Counted from the stretch's first letter, positions 8,914-18,772 are shown. The stretch: 64,000 nt of DNA from JAGOUU01 sp964609155 (GCA_964609155.1 CAZSRF010000004.1:1-64000); one strand, 5' to 3'. The notes: generated by a model not told the origin, from the letters alone. Program-made: numbers and translations.

Positions 8914-8932
8914 ATTAACTTTTAAAGTTAAT
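8914..8932. promoter_or_regulatory. Perfect 19-nt palindrome upstream of ABC-F gene
   Basis: ATTAACTTT-T-AAAGTTAAT reads the same on both strands around one central base. It lies 60 bp before the ABC-F start. It could be a repressor operator or a small hairpin in the leader; nothing in the sequence decides between these. Confidence 0.4.
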
Positions 8933-8992
8933 TCAGTTACAATGTCCCTTATATTGTCTTTAATATTGAAGCCACAAAGCAGCTGCAACTAC

Positions 8993-10582
8993 ATGATTAT
9001 TTTAAATCAAGTCGCCATGGGTCATGGTGCAAGAGTTTTATTTACTGAAGTTAGCTTAAAATTGAATAAAAACCAACGCTATGCTCTTGTAGGCGCAAAT
9101 GGTACTGGTAAATCCACTCTAATGCAGCTGATAGCAGGCACCGAATCACCAAGCGATGGTAACATCGCCATACCCAAAAATACAACCTTAGGCTGGCTCA
9201 AACAAGATCAATTCAAATATGAAGAAACAAACATTTTAGATGTTGTATTTCAAGGTAAACCAAAACTCTGGGAAGCTTGGCAAGAAAAAGAAGAACTACT
9301 TACCACCCCCGAATATACAGAACAAATTGGCTATCGTTTAGCTGAATTAGAAGAAACGATTGCACACTATGACGGTTACACAGCAGATACAACAGCTATT
9401 AATATGCTCATAGGGCTAGGTGTTGCAGAGGAATATCATAATAAACCATTAAAAATGCTATCTGGTGGCTATAAGCTGCGAGTACTTCTAGCACAAACCT
9501 TATTTGCTAACCCTGATATATTATTATTAGACGAACCTACCAACCATTTAGATATCTTATCTATAGCATGGCTTGAAAAATATCTTAAATCAGAATTTAT
9601 TGGTCTTTTATTGTTTATTTCACATGATGTTGAATTTATTAATAAATTAGCCGACAAAATCTTAGATATTGATTATGGTGAAATAAGAGAATACAGTGGG
9701 CAATATCATAAATTTCTAACAGAGAAAGCAGAGATTGAACAACAAAAATTAAGTGAAAAAAAACATCTGGAAGATAAAATTGCTAACATGCAAGCTTTTG
9801 TAGATAAATTCAAAGCCAAAGCCTCAAAAGCACGTCAAGCGCAATCTAAAATGAAACAAATAGAAAAAATTGAATTACCCGATGTAAAACACTCTTCGAG
9901 AGTTGCACCAAATTTTATTTTTACAATTAACAGGCCTTCTGGTAAATCTGTTTTAACTGTTAATAACCTTAGTAAAAATTATGGCGATAAAAACATCTTT
10001 AATAAAGTAAGCTTTTCCATAAGACGTGGTGAGAAGATAGTTATTATTGGCGCCAACGGGATAGGTAAATCAACTTTAATTAAAACACTCATGAACAAGA
10101 TTACTCCTGATCAGGGAGAATATGAATGGGGAGCTGAGACCCATATTAATTACTTATCTCAAGACCATCATGATTTATTAAAAGAGCATCAGACGCTACA
10201 AACTTGGTTAGCAGATCACGCTAGTAAAAGCACGACTCAAGATGTGCGTAATATGTTAGGCCGAGTCTTATTTACTAAAGACGATCATGAAAAAGATGTT
10301 TTAACTATTAGTGGTGGTGAAGCAGCAAGATTGCTAATAGCCAGAATTATGTTAAACCCAGGGAATGTCTTAATTATGGACGAACCAACAAACCATATGG
10401 ATCTAGAAAGTATTACGAATCTAGGAAAAGCATTAGAAAATTATCAAGGAACATTATTACTAGTAAGCCATAATAGAGATCTTATAAAACATGTAGCTAA
10501 TCGTATTATTTTTATCAATAAAAATAATATTATTGATTTCCATGGTGGTTATGAAGAATTTTTAGCTGCGACGTCTAACTGA
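8993..10582 (+). CDS. ybiT: ABC-F ATPase, YbiT type
   Basis: Two ABC cassettes with no membrane segments: Walker A GANGTGKST (residues 34-42) and GANGIGKST, signatures LSGGY and ISGGE, Walker B LLLDEPTNHLD and VLIMDEPTNHMD. Between them lies the charged P-site-tRNA-interaction linker (about residues 245-300) with many Lys, Ala and Gln. ABC-F proteins bind the ribosomal E site and relieve stalled or unproductive translation. I chose the ATG at 8993, not 8942: it begins MIILNQVAMGHG as a normal ABC-F N-terminus and gives 530 aa, the length of E. coli YbiT. Confidence 0.88.
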   Translation: MIILNQVAMGHGARVLFTEVSLKLNKNQRYALVGANGTGKSTLMQLIAGTESPSDGNIAIPKNTTLGWLKQDQFKYEETNILDVVFQGKPKLWEAWQEKEELLTTPEYTEQIGYRLAELEETIAHYDGYTADTTAINMLIGLGVAEEYHNKPLKMLSGGYKLRVLLAQTLFANPDILLLDEPTNHLDILSIAWLEKYLKSEFIGLLLFISHDVEFINKLADKILDIDYGEIREYSGQYHKFLTEKAEIEQQKLSEKKHLEDKIANMQAFVDKFKAKASKARQAQSKMKQIEKIELPDVKHSSRVAPNFIFTINRPSGKSVLTVNNLSKNYGDKNIFNKVSFSIRRGEKIVIIGANGIGKSTLIKTLMNKITPDQGEYEWGAETHINYLSQDHHDLLKEHQTLQTWLADHASKSTTQDVRNMLGRVLFTKDDHEKDVLTISGGEAARLLIARIMLNPGNVLIMDEPTNHMDLESITNLGKALENYQGTLLLVSHNRDLIKHVANRIIFINKNNIIDFHGGYEEFLAATSN

Positions 10583-10587
10583 TGCTC

Positions 10588-10965
10588 TTAAATGATACTC
10601 ATTCGGTATTGGATACTCTCTACCTTTTCAACCGCTTTACTATAGCCCTGTGCTGCTGACAGCTTATACAACCTCAATGCCTCTATCCCGTCTCTTTTGC
10701 GTGCAAACACCACACCTGTCTCATACATTCTAGCTAAATTATATTGGCCACTTGCAGAGCCCATATCCGAAGCTTCTCGATAGCATCTCTCAGCTTCTGG
10801 GTAATTTCGCTCTACACCTTGGGCACGCGCGTACATATTTCCCATCATTACAAGTGCGTCCACACTCCCCTCCTTGGCTGCTGTTTGAAATAAGTGAAAT
10901 GCCTCAGCATAACTTGCTGATTTTAAAAGTTCACAGGCTCTTACATATCTTATTGAATTTGGCAT
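10588..10965 (-). CDS. Small Sel1-repeat (TPR-like) protein
   Basis: The 125-aa protein is almost wholly Sel1-like repeats, about three units (ALVMMGNMYARAQGVERNY; GQYNLARMYETGVVFARK; ALRLYKLSAAQGYSKAVEKV). There is no signal peptide. Sel1 repeats are protein-binding solenoids, common in host-interaction proteins of Legionella and Coxiella, but the partner here is unknown. Convergent with the ABC-F gene with a 5-bp gap. It is short for the family, so it could be a fragment of a longer ancestor, though its start and stop look normal. Confidence 0.75.
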   Translation of the reverse strand: MPNSIRYVRACELLKSASYAEAFHLFQTAAKEGSVDALVMMGNMYARAQGVERNYPEAERCYREASDMGSASGQYNLARMYETGVVFARKRDGIEALRLYKLSAAQGYSKAVEKVESIQYRMSII

Positions 10966-11022
10966 AAATATAAGTAAAATTTAAAAATTATATAATGTTC
11001 CTGGTATAATACCCTTATTTTC

Positions 11023-12066
11023 TTAATCTTCTCTTAAATAGCCTTGCAACAACTTATTTCTTTCCAATATAGATCTAAGTTTATCTGCATAGTTTGTAAT
11101 AATGCCATCCACTTGATTATCTATTTGTTTACGCATCTGTGCTTCACTGTCTACAGTCCATGGGACAACTTTTATATCATATGAATGAGCTATCTTTACT
11201 AAGTCTTTGGTAACATCTTTATAATAGGGACACCAAATATTACCACCTAATTGAGCAATCATCTTGGGTATAGAGTTCTCATAGTCTTTTATATTATATC
11301 CTGCTGTCCACTCTTTATTAACATCTGCAAAGGTATCAAATTCACTATCTTGCTGTGTTATAAAAGAAGTCTTGATAGCAGGTTGTATTTTTTTAGCATA
11401 TAATAATGCACGCCAATCAAATGACTGAAGCTCTACTCTGTATATAAAATTATTTTTCTCTAGAACAAATATAATATTATCAACAATTTTTTTTATGTAA
11501 TTATTATCATCTCTTTCTGGATTAGTTTTAATTTCAATTTGTAATTTGTGAAAATCCTTACCTTTGGTTTTAATAAGATCTATTAGCTCTTGTAGACTAG
11601 GAATAGATATATTATCAAATCTTTTCTGTAGTGGATGTAATTTGCTATATGCACTTTGCGGATTAATTGCGCCAACATCGTATCTTTTTAATTCCTCAAA
11701 AGTTAAATCAATAATTTTTATATTATTATTTTCCAGCCATTTACCTTGGGGATCTCGTGTTAGGTCTTTGTTTAAATACGGATCATGACTACCAACAATA
11801 ATTCCATCTTTAGTCATCGCAACATCTATGTCTAAACTATGCACGCCTATATTTAAACTTTCTTTATAGCCTATTATGGTATTCTCTGGAAAATATGCAG
11901 TAAGACCACGATGAGCATAAATTTCAAAATTTCTAATATTTTTTTCAGGTGCGCTCACTTGTGACATTTTCATCTTCCCAGTTTTGAATAAGCCTACTAA
12001 TAATAACAGAAATAAAGAAAGTGAGAGTAAGAGCAATATTAAAAATAATAATTTTTTATATGACAT
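11023..12066 (-). CDS. Membrane-anchored glycerophosphodiester phosphodiesterase
   Basis: This 347-aa GDPD-family protein should cleave glycerophosphodiesters to glycerol-3-phosphate and an alcohol. Residues about 6-27 are a Leu-rich transmembrane segment or uncleaved signal. The TIM-barrel motifs follow: YAHRG, then FPENTIIGY, then DIDVAMTKDGIIVGSHD, then QIEIK, and near the C-terminus VVPWTVDSEAQM and DGIITNY. The usual metal-binding ExD is DxD here, a conservative change. It begins immediately after the stop of the upstream orphan membrane gene (12067), so the two are probably one operon. A second, frameshifted GDPD gene lies at 39127-40276. Confidence 0.88.
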   Translation of the reverse strand: MSYKKLLFLILLLLSLSLFLLLLVGLFKTGKMKMSQVSAPEKNIRNFEIYAHRGLTAYFPENTIIGYKESLNIGVHSLDIDVAMTKDGIIVGSHDPYLNKDLTRDPQGKWLENNNIKIIDLTFEELKRYDVGAINPQSAYSKLHPLQKRFDNISIPSLQELIDLIKTKGKDFHKLQIEIKTNPERDDNNYIKKIVDNIIFVLEKNNFIYRVELQSFDWRALLYAKKIQPAIKTSFITQQDSEFDTFADVNKEWTAGYNIKDYENSIPKMIAQLGGNIWCPYYKDVTKDLVKIAHSYDIKVVPWTVDSEAQMRKQIDNQVDGIITNYADKLRSILERNKLLQGYLRED

Positions 12067-13206
12067 TTAGACCGTCATCATTTGTGGGAGTTTCATTTTA
12101 TCTGGGACACAGCTTTCAAGAGTATCAAGCTTACTCCTCTGGTGTGTTAATTCTGATTCTAATGCTGCTTTACATTGTTTAATTTGTTCTGTTTGTTCTG
12201 CTTCTGCACAGTTCTTTGGGTTATATTTAAAATTATGAAACATACTACATAACTTAATATCAAAGCTTACTGTCTTTTGTTCTTCCGGTGTACTAGCTTC
12301 AACGATAAGAGTTTCCAGATATTTTAGTTCGTGTTCCATCAGTGAAATTTTTGTCTGCTTATGAACTATTTTATCGTTGATCATTTTAATTAAACTATCT
12401 GGCTCTCCATCAAAAAATTCTTCTATCATAGCCTTCAACTTTTCTATCCTGGATTTTTTAAATATAAATCCCATAAAAGAACTATACATCGTATTTATGC
12501 TCTTAATGAAAAGTGTAGGTGATTTATTAAGTTGCTCAAGTTTCTTTTTTATTTCTGGATCTGTCTTATCTATAACCTGGCTTGCAGGTATACCATAGCA
12601 TTTTGCTAGTAATAGCTTAATTATATAAATATCAGAATCATCTTTGCCTGTTGCATGACTTTTTTCAAGTGTTAATTCTTTTTTAGAATAAACATCTAGT
12701 TTTACGTTCAGAACTTTTTCACAAAAAGTCTTAAATAGCGAGATAACCAGATCTTTAATTAAATCAAAACCATTTACTGCATATGCGAAAATATTAATTT
12801 TAAATAGCCAAAAAGAAAACTGTGTCGCTATGGAAATGCTTGGAGTTAAAGTCAATAGAATAGCCGCAACTGCCCCAGTACCCATTGTTATAATAAATAG
12901 CTCTAATATTGATCTTGCGCCGCTGCAATATTTATAAATATGTGTGCTGAGCGTGCATAAAGCTAATGTTATATTTAATATAATTAGCACTGTCGCTTTA
13001 GACAATATATTAGTTACTACTAGAACTGGAGCAGCCATAAATAAAGCAACTACAACTCTTAGAAAATTTATGGCAGATTCAAATCTAAAAAAATAACCTC
13101 TCTCTTGTAACTGCCGGTGGCGAGATTTTTTAAACCAGTTTTTATTAAGAAAAATACTATTTTTATCCAACATGCTAACTAATAGATATAGTACAATATT
13201 GTTCAC
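12067..13206 (-). CDS. Orphan membrane protein with coiled C-terminus
   Basis: I do not recognise this 379-aa protein. The first half has about four hydrophobic segments (around residues 46-66, 70-88, 98-118 and 124-148), and the second half is charged, predicted helical, with Lys/Glu-rich coiled-coil-like stretches and several cysteines. The start is a GTG without a clear RBS; the Met at residue 12 (ATG near 13173) is an alternative. Its stop abuts the GDPD start, suggesting co-transcription. The topology (membrane hairpins plus long cytosolic helix region) occurs in secreted effectors of intracellular bacteria, but also in ordinary membrane proteins. Confidence 0.6.
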   Translation of the reverse strand: MNNIVLYLLVSMLDKNSIFLNKNWFKKSRHRQLQERGYFFRFESAINFLRVVVALFMAAPVLVVTNILSKATVLIILNITLALCTLSTHIYKYCSGARSILELFIITMGTGAVAAILLTLTPSISIATQFSFWLFKINIFAYAVNGFDLIKDLVISLFKTFCEKVLNVKLDVYSKKELTLEKSHATGKDDSDIYIIKLLLAKCYGIPASQVIDKTDPEIKKKLEQLNKSPTLFIKSINTMYSSFMGFIFKKSRIEKLKAMIEEFFDGEPDSLIKMINDKIVHKQTKISLMEHELKYLETLIVEASTPEEQKTVSFDIKLCSMFHNFKYNPKNCAEAEQTEQIKQCKAALESELTHQRSKLDTLESCVPDKMKLPQMMTV

Positions 13207-13349
13207 TATATCATATTTTTTAATAATTATTAAGTCGCATTACATTAGCCCATGCTGTTTTTTTATTGTTATCCCGTTTATATCTTCTAGGCCACTATCA
13301 AAGCTGTGAACTCATGCTACTTTTTCCTACCTACGGCTCCCTAGGATAC

Positions 13350-13378
13350 TTCATACTAGAAATTTTATCTGCTATAAT
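13350..13378 (+). promoter_or_regulatory. Putative promoter of cytochrome c5 gene
   Basis: TATAAT (13373-13378) is a perfect -10 box; TTCATA (13350-13355) lies 17 bp upstream as a weak -35. The start codon is 52 bp downstream. Confidence 0.5.
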
Positions 13379-13430
13379 CCCAGACTATTAATTTGCCCAT
13401 TGCTGTGGTTAAGAGATCGGAGAGGTTGTT

Positions 13431-13841
13431 GTGGCTAAAAATCGTAAATTATTATTTATATCATTGTGCTTTTTTTATTCTATTAGCTTTTTTGCTCTTT
13501 CACGTGAAGAAAAAATTATGGACCGTATTAAGCCGCTTGGTACAGTAAACATGATAGCGGGTGAAGAATTAAACTCAAATGCTAAGCCAGCATTAAGTAA
13601 AGATGCGGGTTTAAAGCGATATAAATCCACTTGTTATATTTGTCATGACACAGGAGCATCTGGCGCACCGAAACTTGGTGACAAAGGTACCTGGGCACCA
13701 CGTTTAGCAAAAGGCAAAGATACCCTACATACACATGCACTAAAAGGCTTTAATGCTATGCCTGCCAAAGGTGGTTGTTTGAATTGCTCAGATGAAGAAA
13801 TTATTATGTCTGTTGAGTATATGCTGGAGAAAAGTAAATAG
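13431..13841 (+). CDS. Cytochrome c5-like monohaem protein
   Basis: The 136-aa exported c-type cytochrome starts at GTG, with GGAGAGG as a good RBS. Residues about 6-22 are a signal segment (LLFISLCFFYSISFFALS). The single haem site is CYICH, and the sixth ligand is probably the Met of NAMPAKGGC. A second cysteine pair (CLNC) near the C-terminus, after AMPAKGG, matches the disulfide of the c5 family. Likely a small electron carrier to a terminal oxidase, partner to the c4 gene 7 kb away. A standalone gene with its own promoter. Confidence 0.88.
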   Translation: MAKNRKLLFISLCFFYSISFFALSREEKIMDRIKPLGTVNMIAGEELNSNAKPALSKDAGLKRYKSTCYICHDTGASGAPKLGDKGTWAPRLAKGKDTLHTHALKGFNAMPAKGGCLNCSDEEIIMSVEYMLEKSK

Positions 13842-13859
13842 TCGTATTTTAACGTGCAC

Positions 13860-16298
13860 CTATCTCTTTTTGGGATCCTCACGTTTAGGTCCAGGATCTT
13901 TGCATTCACCTTTAGTCTCGTCAGCTTTTCCAATAGCTACCCATGTTCTTGGATCCATCCCCTTACCTAAAAAACCCATAGGCTTAGAATCTTCCTCTTC
14001 ACCATGAGGCATAGCTTTTTCTGGAGTTCTCCACAAATAACCCAGACCCGTTGGAGGATGTTGAGGACGGACAGGTTTAACTGGGGGAGAAGCTTTAGCT
14101 GAACGCGTTTCTGCTCCAAGTCTAGCCAACTGTGCAGCTGTGAACCCCCAACCACTAGGAGTGGAACCGCCCTGCGCGGGTTGTTCAGGCTCACCCAAAT
14201 CCTGCTCAGGATCAAATATTGATCCCTCTGATCCTGCATCTGTACGAGTTTCATCGTCTTCGCGGGTATCACATGAAAAGGCTTCATCTGGCACTCTTTC
14301 CTCAACAGGAACCCTAGCAGGTAAAGGAACACCTAAGTCACTCCGCAAATCTCTGCCTAAATCTCTAACCATTAAATCCTCAAGCTCAGTTACTGCCATT
14401 TTTTCTTTAATCATTTCTTTTGCTCGAAGCTGATCCAACGGCTTTAAAATATCATAATCAATCATTTTCAAATCATAGCCCTTATGTATTATGGAACCAC
14501 TAAAAGTTCTAAATAAATAGCTACTACCAATACCAAATATGTAAAGATGATTTGGCAAAATCTTTTCTGGATTCGCTACAAAACTTTTAAAGTGTTTTGC
14601 ATCATGATATATACATTTAAAACCATCTATATTAGTAACTAGTATCGGTTTTATTAACTCAATAGCTTCCTGCTTTAAATCTGTACGACTTTCATCCAAC
14701 TTATACTCTCTATATAAATCTTTCGCCCTTCTTTGAACATCTATTAGCTCTGGGGGCTTAACCATCAAAGATTCCTCAGATATCCTAAAACGGCTAATAA
14801 CTTGCCTTTTTAACTCGTCAACTCTAGGTGTCAAATCTTTTGTCATGCGGTAAAGACTAGAACCTAATGTTAGATCAAAATCTATAGAATAATAACTATC
14901 CATTAACCTATTGAGTTCTTCTGTCAAAATTTTTAATTGACTTTTTAAATCGCTATGAGCATCAGGTGGTGAAGCCTGTAGTTGAACATGTAATGCTGTA
15001 AGAACATGAATTATATTTAAAATTTCTGGATCGAGCGATAATACACTTTCATAAACATAGTCACCACCATGCAGATTTTTTGCAATTCCTTCGAAGCCCT
15101 TATCTTTTAAATCCTCTAACGTAGGTTGCCCTCCTCCTGTTATCTCTACTCTAGCTGCTGCATACTCAGCGGCTGATAAGCTTGTATTAACAACTGATAC
15201 GGCAGTAAGAAGAGCGAGCATAGCTGCTGGTGCGATACCTGCAGTTAACACAGCTGAAGTGACTATTCCTACCGTACAAATACCAAGAGCACAAACGGCT
15301 AGCATTTTGTTAACATCTTCTCTTGATAGATCTCTTCCAGAATGGCGAATTAATCTCTGAAAAGTCGATAATTGCATATGTTGCTGCACTAGCAACTTAT
15401 GAATATCTTTTTTTATGATTTCAGCCTGCCTTCCTTCGCCTTCTGGAAGTTGCAAGATATACTCATCTCTACGTTTTTCTCTTTCTTGTAATACTTTATC
15501 TAAACGTTCAATTAATTTAGGATCATCTCTCCTATCATAAGAGCTAACTGCACTTTTAATAGCGCCACTTAAATCTCTAAAGCGACTAAAAACCCAACCA
15601 CCTACTCCTTTTTCACTAAGGTATGACAACCCCTCTGCAGCTTCCACAGAGTACATTCCTTCATGTCTACCCGTAGGGTTTAACCTTCCTATTAATACGG
15701 CAAGTTCACAGTCTGTTAGATCAGGTATAATCTTCTCTTTACCCTCAAGAAAATTTGTAACTGTTCGCCGAATCATCTCTTTACTGCAACTTAAAAAAGT
15801 ATCAATTCTTCTTCCTACCGTCTCTTCTTCTATTCCATATTGTTTAACCGTATGTTCTACTATCCCCTGCATTTGTTTATACATGTCACTTACAATTTTA
15901 TGACGACTGCCTGCGTCATCAGCTAAATTCAACGCATTCCTAAACTTTAAAATATTAGACACCACCCCCAATGCATGGCCACCAATCCCTGCCCCATGAG
16001 CCATGTTACTTATAATCTCCGCAGCATGCGCAGCAGGGATAATTGGTGCACCTGAAAGGTCACCTATCTTTGCTATAGCTCCAAAAGTAGTTTTTGGCGC
16101 TTTGACCAGTTTCACCCCCGTTGGCAAGGCTATATCTAAAACACCACTAAGAATGTTTTTTACTTCTTGGTACACTTCATCAGATTCAGATCTACCTACA
16201 CTTGAAACATCTGAACCTGATCTTGCCCTTTTGAACGTAACACTAGCCGCCTTTTCAAGAGCTTCTACTGCTTTTAACATTTCGGTACTTACAGTCAT
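13860..16298 (-). CDS. Large orphan protein A (paralogue of the 16369-18663 protein)
   Basis: I do not recognise this 812-aa protein. It shares layout and motifs with the next gene: a helical N-terminal third, a block E-x-AVLIGRLNPT near residue 205, a helical middle, a hydrophobic Ala/Val/Gly-rich segment (about residues 330-380) that could span a membrane twice, then a Gly-Gly motif (LHGGDYVYESV), then a helical domain with YRMTKDLTPRV. The last 140 residues are Pro/Gly/Asp/Glu-rich and look disordered. No signal peptide is seen. Only 70 bp separates it from its paralogue, so they are probably co-transcribed. A secreted effector is one possible reading; no catalytic motif is visible. Confidence 0.7.
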   Translation of the reverse strand: MTVSTEMLKAVEALEKAASVTFKRARSGSDVSSVGRSESDEVYQEVKNILSGVLDIALPTGVKLVKAPKTTFGAIAKIGDLSGAPIIPAAHAAEIISNMAHGAGIGGHALGVVSNILKFRNALNLADDAGSRHKIVSDMYKQMQGIVEHTVKQYGIEEETVGRRIDTFLSCSKEMIRRTVTNFLEGKEKIIPDLTDCELAVLIGRLNPTGRHEGMYSVEAAEGLSYLSEKGVGGWVFSRFRDLSGAIKSAVSSYDRRDDPKLIERLDKVLQEREKRRDEYILQLPEGEGRQAEIIKKDIHKLLVQQHMQLSTFQRLIRHSGRDLSREDVNKMLAVCALGICTVGIVTSAVLTAGIAPAAMLALLTAVSVVNTSLSAAEYAAARVEITGGGQPTLEDLKDKGFEGIAKNLHGGDYVYESVLSLDPEILNIIHVLTALHVQLQASPPDAHSDLKSQLKILTEELNRLMDSYYSIDFDLTLGSSLYRMTKDLTPRVDELKRQVISRFRISEESLMVKPPELIDVQRRAKDLYREYKLDESRTDLKQEAIELIKPILVTNIDGFKCIYHDAKHFKSFVANPEKILPNHLYIFGIGSSYLFRTFSGSIIHKGYDLKMIDYDILKPLDQLRAKEMIKEKMAVTELEDLMVRDLGRDLRSDLGVPLPARVPVEERVPDEAFSCDTREDDETRTDAGSEGSIFDPEQDLGEPEQPAQGGSTPSGWGFTAAQLARLGAETRSAKASPPVKPVRPQHPPTGLGYLWRTPEKAMPHGEEEDSKPMGFLGKGMDPRTWVAIGKADETKGECKDPGPKREDPKKR

Positions 16299-16368
16299 AA
16301 GCTTTTAAGATAACTTAGTTACTTCATATAACTATAGCATTTTCACTAACTTAGTCAATTTATGGCAT

Positions 16369-18663
16369 TTATGACCAGGGCAATCTTCTTTTTAACCCAG
16401 AAACTGCTGGAAACCCTCCTAGAACTGGTTGACAATGACCTCGCCCCAAGGCCTTACCTTCAGCAGAAAATATGGACATCCCTGCCCCAGCCGTTGTCGG
16501 AGGATGAACTGTCTTAACAGATGGAGTTGGCAGACTAGATCCCGAAGTCCCGCCCTCTACACGCCATGGATCAGGATAATAGTAAGGATAGGAAAGTCTG
16601 CTGTAAGGACCAAACAGACTAGGTCCCGAAGTTACGCCCTCTACACGCCTTGGACTTGAAAATATGCTACGTAAAGATTCTTGTATCCATCTTTTTGTAG
16701 AAAAAGGTACAGCAGTTAATGCATCTTTATATTTAAAAAGAGAGGCCCCTTCAGACGCATACCCAAAAGGGGTGAAAAATTTAAGTCGTTGCTCTCTTGC
16801 TGTGGATGCATATATAGGTTTCAGCTCTTCTGTAAGAACCCAATGATCTTCATTCGGTTCCTCTTCTTCTGTAACAGATTCCTTCTCTTCATGCTCTTTA
16901 TCTGACAATGCTTGCTCTTTAACAAAAGTCTCACTACACGCAGGCTCTAAAGCAACATGCTGTTGCAATGCTTGACTTAAAATTTTCTTTGACTCCTCAT
17001 CTAACCCCAACTCCAACCCCAATCCAGTAATTTCTTTATTTACATCCTGTGTCATTCTAAAATATGGAGACCAATCTGTTGGTGGTAAGCGCTTCCTTAA
17101 CTCTTCAACGGAAATTGAGGGCAGAGAAAGGTAACTGTTAATCTTTGCCCTTATCTTTTTTAATTCTTCTGCAATCTCGATACTTACTAAAGGATTCTCA
17201 TGCATAGCTGCTCCAAGTCTAACTATTATAAATTTCAATTCTTCTGCTGCTTCTGCTAATTGCCTTTGTCGCAATTTACTCTTGTCCTCTGTTCTACTTG
17301 AGGTAAAATTAGCAGTGAAAATAGCTGCATTACGAATCTCATCTATTAATACTGTGCATTGTTCTATAAGAGCTTCCATACTTTGCATATAGTAACCGCC
17401 CCCATTGATATCCATACAAATGTCATTAATTTTCGAATTCACTATCCTATCTAAAGCAGGATTTTCTGCTGGAGCATGAGCATCAACTACCTCCTCAGCA
17501 GCCATTTTAATTAAGTCCGCACCAATTAGCCCCATACCAACTAATGCTGGCAATGCCGCACCCTGAGTAGCTAATAGAACACCTGCAGCTAAACCAACTG
17601 CTCCTGTTGCAATACCAACACCCGCTAATCCGGTTTTTATCATTTGTGCATCTTTTGCACGCTTGGTGTGTCGTAGAACTCTTTCTGTACTTGCAGCTCG
17701 CATAGCTTTTTGAGCTAAATTGCGTTGATAATCAGATTGTGCTTTTTGCTCCAGCGAAGCATCATCTGGAGCAAATCCTATTGTATTAGAAAGCTCTTCA
17801 TGGATCTGGGTTCTTAATTCTCTGTCTAACCCACTCGCACTAGATGGATTAATAAATGATCTTACACTCAAACCCTGCCGCTCAAGATAGCGACTCGCTT
17901 TGGCAAGATATTTCCGTTGTTCTCTGAGTAATTTACTAGGAGACATCACAATTCGAGAACCAGATGTAGGATTTAATCTACCGATCAAAACAGCTTGCTC
18001 ATAGGGTGTTAGAGGATGATGCCTCTCTTCAGGTGATGCAGGTGATGCCGTATATTCGTCTCTATCTTTATAGATTTGCTTCAGAACTCTACTACCTTCT
18101 CTTGAGTCGTTATATGCTCTTAAAGCAGCAGCCCTAATATTTTTCTTGGGAGCATTTATCAATCCTAAACAACTTTTACCTAATACCGCTTCAGCTTCCG
18201 CACCAGGGTAAGCTCCTTGGGCTGTTTTTATCAAATCATCTGTTAAACCTTTTACTTGAGACTCCAAAACAGTAATTGCTCTTTTTAACTCTACAATATT
18301 TTTTGCTCCGATTGCTATACGAATTGCATTTATCGCCAGAGAAAAACTTGAACCAGCCAGGCCTGCAGAGGTAGTTATATGTTGTAATTTTTCACAGGCA
18401 TCCCCCGCTATTTTGGAAATGATTGGTTCTAATTTTGCTAATTTCTTAGGATCTGTTGAAGACTTTAAAAGGTTATTTACGACACTAAGTTTAGTTAACA
18501 CCTCAACTGTAATCTGGCCGACATCTACTGTCTTAACTTTTGAGCTTGTTTCCTTGCCTCCTCCAGGTTCAGCTGGCTTACAATATTGAGCTATAGCTTG
18601 TTCCATAAGTGCTAGTTTGCTGAGAACCACGGGCTCTAACATGCTCCCCCCCAAGTCGAACAA
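16369..18663 (-). CDS. Large orphan protein B (paralogue of the 13860-16298 protein)
   Basis: I do not recognise this 764-aa protein. The block YEQAVLIGRLNPTSGSR (about residue 225) aligns with the paralogue downstream, as do the hydrophobic Gly/Ala segment (about residues 345-390), the Gly-Gly motif (INGGGYYMQSM) and YFRMTQDVNKEI. Identity is low outside these blocks, so the duplication is old. The C-terminal part has a Glu-rich run and then a low-complexity Pro/Ser/Tyr tail in which WRVEGGTSG and RRVEGVTSG form an internal repeat. There is no signal peptide. Together with its neighbour it is a two-gene family unlike anything I can name. Confidence 0.7.
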   Translation of the reverse strand: MFDLGGSMLEPVVLSKLALMEQAIAQYCKPAEPGGGKETSSKVKTVDVGQITVEVLTKLSVVNNLLKSSTDPKKLAKLEPIISKIAGDACEKLQHITTSAGLAGSSFSLAINAIRIAIGAKNIVELKRAITVLESQVKGLTDDLIKTAQGAYPGAEAEAVLGKSCLGLINAPKKNIRAAALRAYNDSREGSRVLKQIYKDRDEYTASPASPEERHHPLTPYEQAVLIGRLNPTSGSRIVMSPSKLLREQRKYLAKASRYLERQGLSVRSFINPSSASGLDRELRTQIHEELSNTIGFAPDDASLEQKAQSDYQRNLAQKAMRAASTERVLRHTKRAKDAQMIKTGLAGVGIATGAVGLAAGVLLATQGAALPALVGMGLIGADLIKMAAEEVVDAHAPAENPALDRIVNSKINDICMDINGGGYYMQSMEALIEQCTVLIDEIRNAAIFTANFTSSRTEDKSKLRQRQLAEAAEELKFIIVRLGAAMHENPLVSIEIAEELKKIRAKINSYLSLPSISVEELRKRLPPTDWSPYFRMTQDVNKEITGLGLELGLDEESKKILSQALQQHVALEPACSETFVKEQALSDKEHEEKESVTEEEEPNEDHWVLTEELKPIYASTAREQRLKFFTPFGYASEGASLFKYKDALTAVPFSTKRWIQESLRSIFSSPRRVEGVTSGPSLFGPYSRLSYPYYYPDPWRVEGGTSGSSLPTPSVKTVHPPTTAGAGMSIFSAEGKALGRGHCQPVLGGFPAVSGLKRRLPWS

Positions 18664-18772
18664 AAAATGTAAGCCAACTTTATTTTCTAGTATAGCTTTC
18701 AGTATAGACTATTTTATAAAAATCTTGTGGTCACATAATTATCAATAAGTTATAAGTGATTTTGAAAAAGAC

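Noticed and set aside
13497..13513. Third parS-like CACGTG sequence in the cytochrome c5 gene
   Set aside because: TCTTTCACGTGAAGAA has the CACGTG core but three mismatches in the outer positions, and it is far from the origin-proximal pair.
13967..14332. Second minus-strand frame inside orphan protein A
   Set aside because: Overlaps the long frame with no start signal and arises from the same low-complexity coding region.
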